DNA from: Tetrahymena elliotti 4EA
Lineage: Eukaryota > Ciliophora > Oligohymenophorea > Hymenostomatida > Tetrahymenidae
Length of the DNA stretch: 64,000 bases
NCBI GenBank assembly: GCA_000231825.2
Contig: AFXF02001488.1
Span: forward strand, 434,001 to 498,000
Reading direction: 5' to 3'
Below are positions 38,175 to 49,100 of this stretch, one piece after another (position 1 is the first letter of the stretch; every line of letters begins with the position of its first letter). A program made the translations under genes and the position numbers. The notes beneath the pieces are model-generated. The model was not told where the DNA came from. It made no database searches and was given only the letters and a program-made list of their open reading frames with translations.

Positions 38175-39208
38175 TCAAATAGTATCTGAGGTTAGATTTC
38201 TTTAAATTCTTATTAGCTGATAAAAAGCTAAGATATATTTTAAAATATCTTATTTTCTCTTCAAAAAATTAGATAAAATTCTTAGGAAATGTGGTGTACC
38301 TTGGAATATTCGTCTTTTGAATGTATAAATAATTTTCTTAGATGATATTTATGTAAGCAAATAAGTGAATATTACAATTAACTTCTTAACAAACTCATCT
38401 AAATTTAATGCTAACTCTCTTTTACATCAGTTGAACAACTAAAACTTATTATATTAAAAATCAATAATGAAGGGCTCTTATAAAATATAATTTTTTTCAA
38501 CTTAACGAATGAAACAGTGAATGCACTAATTATTAACCCAATTTAAATAATTATTTATTACTCTACTTTTGATATATTTTTTTTTCTTTAATACCAAATA
38601 GGTCTGTCTACATTTATATCTATTTCGTTATTTTATCTTCAATAAAGCTTTTTGTTTGCAATTTATATTCTATAATAGACTCTTAAATTTTAATATTCTC
38701 TTGTATTTTTTTTTTGATTGGAATAATTAGCTTCTATAAAAGTGAAGATACTCAAATTCAAAAATAAAATAATCATCAGTAAAACTATCTAATTATTTTG
38801 GGTATCCATATTTTATCTGCCAGTAATTATTAATATCCTCATCTTCTAAATTTGCAGAATACTTTTTTCATCATATTAATTTTGTATGATAATTAACTTT
38901 GAAGAACGAGCTATAGCTATTAGTAATCACAGTTTTTTCCTCCATTAGTTTTAAAAATATTTAATCAATAATTGGCTTCCTTCACTGCCACAATTTACTG
39001 CATATCAAAGATATTATTATTGAATGAAAAACCACTCAACTCTAACTCAGTATCTTATTAACAATATTCAGTTTATTTTATTTAGCTAGCAATTATCCTA
39101 ATAGAATATTCCTTACCCATAGTATTTCCAACTAAATCAATCCACCTTTCTTTCGTAATTAAGATTTTCCATGTAAACTGAATTTATTTTAATAGCGTTT
39201 TTGCTCAT
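38175..39208 (-). pseudogene. Decayed gene of unknown family
   Basis: Minus-strand protein-like sequence in three different frames without workable splice sites. It begins MSKNAIKINSVYMENLNYER (ATG 39208), shifts to a frame reading WIDLVGNTMGKEYSIRIIAS and LELSGFSFNNNIFDMQQIVA, hits a TGA after KEANY, and resumes in the third frame with EDEDINNYWQIKYGYPKQLD and DDYFIFEFEYLHFYRSQLFQ down to a TGA at 38427. A further piece (RELALNLDEFVKKLIVIF...) ends at a TGA at 38175. The amino-acid texture is much less degenerate than the surrounding intergenic DNA. I do not know the family. Real introns or assembly errors could explain some of the shifts. Confidence 0.45.
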
Positions 39209-40215
39209 ATTTGCTTTTCTCCTTAAAATGTAAAAAGTTCTATTGAGAAATGGTTAGATAAAAACAATTTAGCAATTAAAAACATCTTTTATAATTTCAA
39301 GCTGTAATAATAATTTAGATACCCTAATTTAAATGATATATTATTTTTTATTAATTAAATTAACATTTACTATCTAATTAAATTTTTGGAAATTTTAATT
39401 AACAAATTTATCAGATTAAATAAGTCAATAGCAATTTAAGTATTTTTTACTTATCTAATATTATTAAAAAAGATAGTTAATAAATTTATAAATAAAATGA
39501 AAGTAATTTTTTTATTTTATTGAGTTAAGTTCCTATTTTTATTCGATTTCAAAACAGTTTTATTTTTTGATAAGATAATCTATACTTTTTCAAAAACAAT
39601 TAAAATTCTTAAATACATTTTTCTAAAATAATAAACTATAGCTATGGATTAATATATTTTAATACAAATAATTAATACCAGGTTAGTTAAATAAATTATT
39701 TTTTTTCTCAAAAGTACAAACACCTAAATAGAATTTATTTCTTTAGTATTAAGGGCCTTTATGAAAAGAATGGCTATAGAGCTTCTTAAAATTAAATATC
39801 TATTTGATGTGGTTGATAAATAAAAGTTTGATTATCACCTCTACAAATTTAAAATACTAGATAATAAAATTAATTATCTAATTTGATTATTTAGAAAACT
39901 CATAGACCTTTGCTTCTCAAATTAATTATATTTAGAATAAGTAGATGTGATAATATAATCAACAATTTGAAGCTATTTTCTTTTAGGTATTTATAATTTT
40001 ATACATTTAAATGCAGAATAAATGTAATACTTACAAGTAATAATAAGTATTTAATTTAGCATTTTAATATTTTAAAAAAAAATAATTCATCATGAGTGTT
40101 TTAAGAAATTGTAAGGATTTTTATTTATTTTGAATTATTTATCTCATAAAATTTATTTACAGATTATATAATAGTATTTTTATGCTTTAAGTGACATTAA
40201 ACAAGTCTGAATTTC
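39209..40215. other. AT-rich intergenic region
   Basis: 1 kb between the decayed gene and the START gene's stop. Nothing recognised. Confidence 0.45.
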
Positions 40216-40924
40216 TCAATCTTCTTTACTTTAAATATTTTTCTTTTCTATTAGCTTTTTAAAGTAAATGTAGCTATTTAAATGTTATAGATACACCTTT
40301 TAATAATATTATTAAAAATATTACTTAACTAATTAAAAAAATCAAAAATTTTACTGTGCTCTGCAATTTGTTTGGTATATTTCCATTTAGCAAATTCAAG
40401 ATGATATATACCACTTTTGTTTTTTAACTATCTTCAGGATTTTTTAGTAATACATGACCACCTAATACTGTTGTTGTACGTACCTTTTTATTATCCAAAG
40501 GAACTTAAGGGTGTTCTTATAATCCAACCTAAACTTAAATTATTCCATTTTCAATATTTTCATAATTTGTATAAACCAGTATTTCTCTAGAGCTTATAAA
40601 TAAAATAGGTTTAGTAGTGACAAGAACAACTCTACCTTTTTCATTTAATTCTTCCACTACTTCAGCAGATTGCAGTTATGGTTTAGAATTGAGTAATTCC
40701 TATGCATTATTAAAAAGCAAATCTGCAACATCATTTAAAGATGCATTAAATTCTGTTTCAATTCTAATCATTTCAACTGAATTATTTTAGTAAGATCTTT
40801 AATGAACAGTAACACCTTCTTTCTCTTGTAAGAAAACCCAACTTTCATCCAAGTGATATAAACCTAATAATTCTTTTTTATTTTGTTAATACTGCTGTGA
40901 ATATTGGTCAGGAACTAAACTCAT
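40216..40924 (-). CDS. START-domain lipid-transfer protein
   Basis: StAR-related lipid-transfer domain that binds a lipid or sterol in a deep pocket. Two exons: 40355-40924 and 40216-40296, joined over a 58-nt intron, giving 216 residues, essentially a single START domain. Readable landmarks: SWVFLQEKEGVTVHQRSY (family W......gv.vy.r), MIRIETEFNASLNDVADLLF, AEVVEELNEKGRVVLVTTKP, ISSREILVYTNYE (family vssRDfv), EHPQVPLDNKKVRTTTVLGG and VVYIILNLLNGNIPNKL (family t.l.y....dpkG.iP..l). The frame remains open past the exon 1 donor to 39959, but splicing gives a better C-terminal helix (LNSYIYFKKLIEKKN) and a normal domain length. No membrane span or targeting signal. The ligand cannot be predicted. 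Fits the lipid-handling theme of the window. Confidence 0.82.
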
Positions 40925-41389
40925 GCTAATTTTGATTGGTTTAATTAATAAAAAAGTAAGATAGTTATTTTTTAAGATACTTTAATAATATTATTAAATT
41001 GAATAATTTTAGTTATTTAAATAATAATATTATTAAACAACCTTTACTTTTATTAACAATAAATTTTAAAACCAAAGTAATTTCATTTCTTTTCTCTAAA
41101 AAAAGTTCAATACAAACAAAAACATTTATGATAAATTAATAAAAATTTGTTTGTCTATTTGATATAAAAATATTATTAATATTAGATGGCATAATTGATT
41201 TATACCCATAATAATCTTAAATTACATATGTAAATAGTAATTAAAATAAACAAAAGAAAAAAAAGTAAATGTTTTATTTTGGTCTCAGTCTGTTTTTAAA
41301 AAATATAAAGATTAAATAATATAAATTTGTTATGTCTTTTAAACTTTAAACAAAAATTATTTTAAATGAAAAATTAATTTAAATGTATT
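40925..41389. other. AT-rich intergenic region
   Basis: 465 bp upstream of the START gene and downstream of the coiled-coil orphan. Nothing recognised other than the 50-bp repeat that begins at 41390. Confidence 0.45.
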
Positions 41390-41439
41390 TTGCAAGTTCA
41401 GTTTTATTATTATGAATAAACACATAGAACTTGATAAAA
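41390..41439. repeat. 50-bp imperfect direct repeat, distal copy
   Basis: Matches 41475-41524 at about 44 of 50 positions. The proximal copy encodes the last codons and stop of the coiled-coil orphan; this copy lies just downstream and still reads FYQVLC and an AAC-TGA end in the same register, so it looks like a decaying duplicate of the gene's 3' tip. Confidence 0.75.
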
Positions 41440-41474
41440 AATACTCTTTGAAAAAAAATAACTGATATGTTGTT

Positions 41475-41524
41475 TTGCAGGTTCAGTTTTATTATTATTA
41501 ATCCCCACATAGAGCTTGATAAAA
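41475..41524. repeat. 50-bp imperfect direct repeat, proximal copy
   Basis: Overlaps the final codons (FYQALCGDQQQQN) and TGA of the orphan gene at 41483. Partner copy at 41390-41439, offset by 85 bp. Confidence 0.75.
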
Positions 41525-43241
41525 CATAGCTCCAAACTTTTTAGTCTTCTTTTTTTGATTTACATTATTTTAAACTTGTTCTGTTACATTTTATGGAGGA
41601 ATTTTTTCAGGTTAATTTTGTTTAACAACTTAAATTGTATTTTTTTTCTCTTCATAAACATATTGGTTTTATGTATTATTGGATATATTTTTATCTAATA
41701 CACGATTTTATCTTTAACTATTTGCAGAATATTATTACTATTACTATTATTAATATTAGTTATTATTTATTTATATCTTTTTATCAGATTCCTAATCTTT
41801 GATTATTTAATTTTAACTAAATGAATTATCAGGATTGGGTGTTCTCATATTTTTGATTTACTCATCTAATTCTTCTTTTAATTTTTTTTTTTAAAATTTT
41901 TTCTAAAATTGGTCATTTTAATTGTCAACTTTGTTTTGAATTAATTAATTTTTTCTCTAGGCAGCATCTTATTGCAATTTAATAATCTATTCTTACTGAT
42001 TTTAGATATTAATTTTATCAAGATCATGCTCATTTACATTAATGTTTTAAAAGGGATTTGCTTAAAATTTATTTAAAAAGACCATTTGTTTTTAATCTTC
42101 TTTTTAAATGCTGTCAAATTTTTGGTTAGATAACTATTAATATTTTTACTAAGAACCACTTTAGTTTTAGTTTTGATTTGATGAGCCACTTTAATCTTAG
42201 CTTTCCCAAATAATAGATGATTCTAATCCAACTTAATCAGCTGGTGCGTACTCTTTTTTAATTAAGATTCTACTTTTAGGGTTTTTTTATAAAGCCATAT
42301 CTATTTACTCTTGAATGAAATCATGTATTTTATATCTAATAACAGCTCCATCTTCTCTAAAGTAGCTTTCTAAATAATATAAGTCATTCTAATTATTAAA
42401 GTAATATAAAGTATTTAAATCTCCTTGTTTAACTTATATTCTAACTATCCAATGCCCTTTATACCACCTTTAGCCCTACTTTATAGGAACAAAATCTACT
42501 TTTACTTTTTCATTCATCTAAGGAGAAATACCAGATTTTATAGTAATAATTTTCCTCTTCAAGCTATCCATTTGGGAGTAATCTAACTTCATTCCTACCA
42601 CCCTTAATGTTCATAAAAATACTATTTTATCTAAATCTTAAATAAATATTTACATGCTATCATCTCTGATTCCTAAATAAATACAACCACCATTTCTGTT
42701 CAAAAATGAGACTATTGTTTTTTTGCAAATATATCTAATACTATAGTTTTATTGATAGAACTTAAATATGATTTATAAAAAAATAATTTTACTCTCTATT
42801 ATTAAAAGAGTTCATTGTATAGTTCTTGAATTCTACATTTTGATCTTCTAAAATATTCAATTTTTCTAAATGCCTAAAGTATGTAAATTAAGAGATATCT
42901 TTCTTTAATCCATTATTTTTTTACTATTATGAATCTTTGTATATTTAACTTTTATAATCGCTTTAAATCAGGGAATGAACTCCCTTATGTTTATAAATAA
43001 TGTCATCCAAATTTTGAGTAGTTTCTTCATAAAGCGAAACAACTTCTTCAATCTATTCCTTATGTGAATCTTAAAATTGTTCATTCTAAGATATCAAATT
43101 ACTAATATGGTCTCCAAATTGACAAATACTCTAATTCATTTATGCGATAGAATCTTTGTCAACTTTCTTGATATTCTTTAAATTTTGTAAAACATTTAAG
43201 CATTTTCCTTTAAAATTATTTAATTCTTCACCTAATTACAT
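41483..43241 (-). CDS. Orphan coiled-coil/Gln-rich protein, N terminus uncertain
   Basis: Exons 42793-43241, 42654-42695 (42 nt) and 41483-42602, closing to 536 residues from the ATG at 43241. I do not recognise it. The first exon is helical and charged (LGEELNNFKGKCLNVLQNLK, EQIEEVVSLYEETTQNLDDI), probably a coiled coil. The middle region looks folded (VVGMKLDYSQMDSLKRKI, QGQRWYKGHWIVRIQVKQGD, YYLESYFREDGAVIRYKIHD). The tail is Gln/Asn-rich. The 51-nt intron 42603-42653 is a multiple of three and carries an in-frame TGA, so retention would truncate the protein. Upstream, about 43330-43670, another minus-strand frame is protein-like (contains KFLSLTANRSNHTLTKCYIK) and may be a 5' exon, but it has no ATG and I could not join it. 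Confidence 0.7.
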
Positions 43242-43996
43242 TATTCTATTAACAAAATTTCTAAATTACTAAAAATACTAAAAAATTTAATTTTTTAAAA
43301 TGAATTGGATATTTGAGACTGATATTCAATCGTTTAGGGTTATTTTTAAAGATTTCTAACTTCGTATTTTGCTAAAGATTTTCACTTTTCTTTTAAATAT
43401 TTAAAATAATTTCCTTAAATTTTTGAAATTGAACTAAAACATTTTCAAATTTGTTTTGATTTTTATTAACAATAAGCTAAATTCTCAGGTTAGCAAACGA
43501 TAAAATCTTAATGTAGCATTTAGTTAGAGTATGGTTGGATCTATTTGCTGTTAAAGACAGAAATTTGTAATCTTGATATGGCTTAGAGTTATAGAAAAGG
43601 ATTAAATATCTTATTGTTAAGATTTGCTTGCTGCTCTATTTTTTGAACTATTAATCAACTATTGTTAGTCATATGAGTTAATGCAAAAGATAATTTGAGA
43701 AAGAAAATTGAAATAACAAAAATAATTTTTTCTATTTATTAAAGAATAAAATCAACTAGAAATTTTAATATAATTTTCTCATCATTTTTAAATTTAATTG
43801 TTTATTTTTTAAATAATTCAACTTTTATTTTTTTTATTTTTTTTATAATAATTTTATTTTTTTGTTTTGATGGATATTAATAAATTTATGCTCATAATTA
43901 TTGAAAAGAATGAAGGTAAAATAATATTTTTATATTAAAGTATGAAGAAAATAAACTTTTAATATATAAAAAGAGAGGAATATATTTTTTAATATT
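43242..43996. other. Region upstream of the orphan gene
   Basis: Holds the possible 5' exon of the orphan (about 43330-43670, minus strand) and then about 300 bp of AT-rich DNA downstream of the ACSL 3 stop. No other feature. Confidence 0.4.
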
Positions 43997-46401
43997 TCAT
44001 TAAGAAGGACCTTATTCAGCATATAATTTATCAATAGTAGCTCTGAAGTAATCTCTGCATTCCTTACGCTTAATTTTAAGGGTATTAGTCATGCATTCTA
44101 CTGTTTGGAATGATTCAGGGAATAAGTGCAAACTCTTAACCTATTCAAAAGAAAAGAGACCTTCAGATTTACCAAGCTTAATCATGTTATCCAAAATAGA
44201 TTTAATGACTTACTTGTTTTAGCAAAGTTATTCAATGTTGAATTCGAGACCTTTAGTTTCAGCGAACTTCTTTAAGTAATCTTTGGAAGGTACGACGATT
44301 GAAACTAAAGTGGATTATAAAGAGTCACCGTAAACAAAAACTTCTTCAACACCTTATGCTCTTAAGTAGATGTTTTCAATTTTATCGGGAGCAATATATT
44401 CTCCTTAGGCAAGTTTGAAAATATTTTTCTTTCTGTCAATGATTGTTAAGCAACCTCTTTCATGATCAATTCTACCAACATCGCCACTATGTAACCAGCC
44501 ATCAGCATCTAAAATTTCTTCAGTTTTATCTTTTTACTTATAGTAACCAGCAAATACACCATTACCTCTAACGCAAATTTCACCTCTTGGAGCAGGCTTT
44601 CCATCTTTATCAGTATCCTTTGAAGTGTAACCCATCTCAGGAATATCAACAAGCTTGTATTCCATATGTCCTCTGCAACCACCAATATGTCCAGTGGTAC
44701 CATCAGCAGCATGTGTACTAAAAGCTGCACCAGTACTTTCGGTTTATCCATAACCTTCAAGAATAGGAATGCAAAGGCAAGCTCTCATAAAGCTGAGAAC
44801 TTCTCCACTAATAGGAGCACCTCCTACAAGTGCAATTCTGACATTACCACCAAGAGCCTATTTGCACTTGTTGAAAATTAACTTGTCATAAAGCATATGG
44901 GTGAATTAACCATTTTTAGAGTTTTATAATTTAGTAGCAATACCCTTAGCTAATAACCATCCTTAGATACCTTTTGCTTATGAAAATTTAGTTTTAATCA
45001 TATCATAGAATCTGTTGTAAACTCTAGGAACACTTGCAAAAATAGTAGGCTTTAATACTTCTAAGTCATCTTTCAATGTTCTAATATCACCTAAATTTTT
45101 TAATTAAAATTTTAATTAATTTGCTGATTCTGATAAAAAATTTTAAAAATTTTCTGCTTTAATTATATTATTAAATGATTAATCAATTTCTTTTAATAAC
45201 ACCAACTTATCTATTAATTTATTTTTTGATCTAATCTGGCTTTCCTTTTTATTTTAAATGCTTTTAATTATTTTTTTTGCTATTTTTATTTATGTAAGAT
45301 TAACAAATTACCTCTAAAGAAGCCAATTTGGACACCCAAATACAGCATAGAGCTAACGGCGATACGTTCTAAAATATGGGGAAGAGGTAAGTAAGATAAA
45401 TATTTATCTCCAGCTTAGAAATCTTCTTCTTTAGCAATAGCAATGAGAGAGACAAGGTTCTTGTTACTAATCATAGCGCCTTTAGGAAAGCCAGTAGTAC
45501 CTGAAGTGTATGAGAAAGTAAAAATATCTTCAGGTTTGCATTTAGCATATTCATCAACTTAAGTGGGGGCAGTTAAATCCTTGTAATAGTATATAGTGAG
45601 ACCTTTCTGAGTGAGTTTTTCTTTTTTTTCTTCTGGAATATCATCAAAAAGAACAATATTTTTGAGATTGCAAATATCCTTGCTTTTCAAGAGGGCATCT
45701 ACACCTTCTACTGCACTAAATACAGTTTAAATTTTAGTTTATTCTAAGATATAAGTAATTGATTCAGGACCAAGGGTATCATATCTATTTATTAAAATAT
45801 AAATTTAGAATAAAATTCTTGTGTTGATTTATTAATAAATATGGAGGAGGGTAGAAGTAAAATTTATGAAAATTGAAAATGTTTATCAAAATTATCTGAC
45901 TTTAGCATAGTTTGTTTTAATATTTATGAGTTACTGATTGATAAAAAAAAATACTTACAAGGGTACCATGGTCTTGCGATATAAAAAGTTGGAGTATTCT
46001 AGAATTAACCATTCTTCTCTGTTTTTAGAGAAGACACCAACTAAATCCATGTCAATATTTTCAAAATCGTTAACATGAGTGAAGAGTTTCTTCTAGTTAA
46101 CATTGGAACCTAAGTACTCAGCTAATTACTTGATTTCCTTGAAGTTCTTCCAATTGTAATGTTTATGGGAAGGATCAATAGTACCCAAAAAATTCTTATG
46201 CGAGTACAATCTACAAGTTCTTAAGAATATATCTTGCATGGTAGTGCATTCGTCATCAGGAACTAATTTCAATTATTCAAACTGAGTTACTGATCTGTAG
46301 ATGGCACTTTCACCTTCCTTAGCTTCAGAGTAAGGCTTGCAGTAAATATGCTTGTGTTCAGTGTTGTTTCCTTTGAACATAGAGAAGAGAAGAGAAGCCA
46401 T
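43997..46401 (-). CDS. Long-chain acyl-CoA synthetase 3
   Basis: ATP-dependent fatty acyl-CoA ligase. Three exons: 45959-46401, 45312-45784 and 43997-45090, closing to 669 residues. All ACSL motifs are intact: [108 protein letters not shown] and the catalytic Lys in [11 protein letters not shown]. Unlike the other two it begins [11 protein letters not shown], without Gly2. It has higher C/G-ending codon use (TTC, CTC, GAC) than neighbours, suggesting strong expression. Introns: one shared with ACSL 2 (before YDTLG), one private (inside GFFRG). It is clearly closer to ACSL 2 than to ACSL 1. Confidence 0.95.
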
Positions 46402-48733
46402 TTATGAAATTGAGGAGCTTTTATCAATTGATTAATTAATTAATTTAATTATATTAGGTTATTTATTTAGCTAAGATAAATTTTTTGTAATAAATTTAAT
46501 TATTACTAGATTATCAAAATATCTTCATCTATCTAAGTTTTAAAGTAGAATCTCTTAAGGTATTTGGAAATGCGTAATATCTCAAAGAAATTTTAAAAAG
46601 AGGGCGTTTAAAATTAGTAAATTAATATTTAAATTCTTAATGATAATACTAAAAATACATTATCTAAATTTAATTCAATCAACTTTATTTATTTTCAGTA
46701 AATAAATTGTGCATATTAATCAACTAATCAACCATTAAATTCAATAGAACTTAAATTTGTTTCTTATAACGTCTCTACAATCATTCTTTTTATTACGTAA
46801 GGATCAACTATTCTCTGAGCTAAATAACAAATGACTTAATTATTAATTTTCTGTAACCTTTACATTTTAAACTCTAACAAATTCTTATCTTTTATTTATC
46901 TTAACAAATAAAAACTCAATAAAACTAGATGAAAAATAAAAATATCTGATAAAATTTATTTAAAAAATCAAATATTTTTGCTTTTCTTTAACATATCCGT
47001 AATTTTATTTGATAACTTTTTTCAGGTATTACTAAAATTTTTGACAATTTTTAAAGGTAAATTTAATTAGAGAGAGTAAATTAATAAAGACTGGTACTGA
47101 TATAATTTACGTCACTAAATCTAATAAGCTTATTCTATTAATAAATTAATATAACCAAAACTGAATCTACTCTAAATCACTCAATTAAAACACTAAATCA
47201 CTATCCTATTAGAAATAATTCAAAAGTAAATTATTGATACTTGCTAAAAAGTTATGAATTATGAAGAACTTTTACTTTAACTGTAGTAACTTGTAATAAA
47301 ATAAATATTTTTAGCATTTAGAGATAGATTTTACACATAGTAAAAATAAAAACTAACTAAAATATCAAAGTTTTAAAGTCTTTTTATTCACTTATTTAAA
47401 CTTACCTTCTCTGGTAGGTAAATCTAAAGAGAAGATTATTACAAATTTTATTGTTATCTTAAAATAATAATTTAAAAAAAATTGCTTTTTTGCAAATGTT
47501 AATCATATTTTATTCAGGCAAATGTAAAAAATTAAATACATTATTTTAAAAGATATTTTTTAATTAATTACGTAAATTTAATTAGTACGATTGTCATCAA
47601 AATAACATGTAATTCAACTAATTAAATATTATTTTTATAGTTAAATTTGGCTTAACTTTGTGGTTCAAATATTATTCAAAATAAAATTTTGTGTTTTTAA
47701 AAACACAGGTCAGTAAATTCTGATTTAGTTGGTTATTATTAAAAATTATTTTTTTTCTCCGTGTTAAAGAATTAAATATTATAAATTTAATAATTAATAA
47801 ATTTATCATATCAATTGGATGATACTAATAATCATACTTTATTCTAGTTTTTTAATAAAAATTGAAAGAAAATCGTAGATGATTCTATATTCAAATAATA
47901 AGATTAAATAGTTATTTAAATTGCAAAATAGATTGATGATATTTTTTGCATTTTATTTAATCCTCTTTATTATTCACATTATACAAAACTTATTGAATAA
48001 ATTTAAATTTTGATGAAATCTTTAATTCATGATAATCAGAAATAATTAAAAAAATCTTTACAAAACCTTTCTTGTTAATTAAAAAGTAAAGAATTTTATG
48101 TGTATCAAATTGGAAGGCAAACATAATTTATTTGTTATTAATTACAGTTTTTTATCAGATTATTGTTAAATTTATATCACTAAAAATATATAATCAATAA
48201 TAATCTCAAAAATATAATACTTTTTTCCTTTAATTTTTATATTTTATTATCTTATTTTTTGACAAGGTTTATTTGGAAATACCAATTTTTATTTTAATAA
48301 CAAATTATGAATATTATTTCTCAATATTATTTTTAATTTCAACATACAATAATCTTTCTAGTCATTGAAATTTTTTCTAAAATTACAATCTTTAGTAAAA
48401 TAGTATGTTATTTAATTTATCAAAATATTGTTGATAAAAATATTTTATTTAAATAAATGTTCATTAATCAAAAAATGATATTTGAAATTTGGAATAAATT
48501 AAAATAATATTCATTTTAAAAATAATCCTAAAAAAGCTTTATTAAATCATATTTTATTAAATGATAATTTCTTACCTCAACCTCAAAAATATTTTTTATT
48601 TTGGCATAGATTTTATTTGAAAAATCAAAATAATAATTTATGATTTTTTTGAATATTTAAATTATCTAAAGTGGGATAATAAATTTTATTTTAGTATAAT
48701 TAAAATAGATTTGAATATTGATAAGTTAATTTA
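46402..48733. other. 2.3-kb AT-rich intergenic region
   Basis: Upstream of ACSL 3. No supported gene, RNA or repeat; the first few hundred bases should include the ACSL 3 promoter. Confidence 0.45.
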
Positions 48734-48934
48734 ATGGCTGAGTAATTATATATTATTGGAATACAATTTCAAAATTTAATGAAAAGAAAAAAGGTTTGTT
48801 TTGGATTATCAAATGATAACAAACAAGTGCTTGTATAAATATCCAAAATTTTGCAAGAAAAGAAAATCCTGAAAGTGTTTGGATTATAGTGTGATAGCAA
48901 TAGATAAATCGTTGTTATAATTTAAATTAAATGA
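48734..48934 (+). CDS. Possible small protein, 66 residues
   Basis: ATG at 48734 in an A/T-rich start context, TGA at 48932. Unlike random AT-rich frames it is hydrophobic and mixed in composition (MAEQLYIIGIQFQNL, KVCFGLSNDNKQVLVQISKI, LKVFGLQCDSNRQIVVIIQI), reading like a small beta-rich domain. No homology recognised and no introns. Could be the 5' exon of something else or chance. Confidence 0.3.
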
Positions 48935-49100
48935 AAAATTAATTTATAATTCAGATCAAAATCTACTTAACTTTAAATTTGAAAAAGAAAATAATTATTA
49001 CTAACTTCAACTACTAATTACAAACTAATTAATAAAAAATATATCACTTAAATAAGAATAACAATAATACAAGCAATCAAATCACTTTATTTTTTGTTAT
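48935..49100. promoter_or_regulatory. 5' flank of the acylated orphan gene
   Basis: A-rich leader immediately before the ATG at 49101, as at other genes here. No TATA-type element can be singled out in such AT-rich DNA. Confidence 0.2.

Noticed and set aside
39959..40354. Read-through extension of the START gene to 39959
   Set aside because: Would add about 110 low-complexity residues; splicing at 40354/40297 gives a normal domain length and a better C terminus.
42611..42613. In-frame TGA as a possible selenocysteine codon in the coiled-coil orphan
   Set aside because: A 51-nt GT...AG intron with matching phases removes it, which is the simpler explanation.
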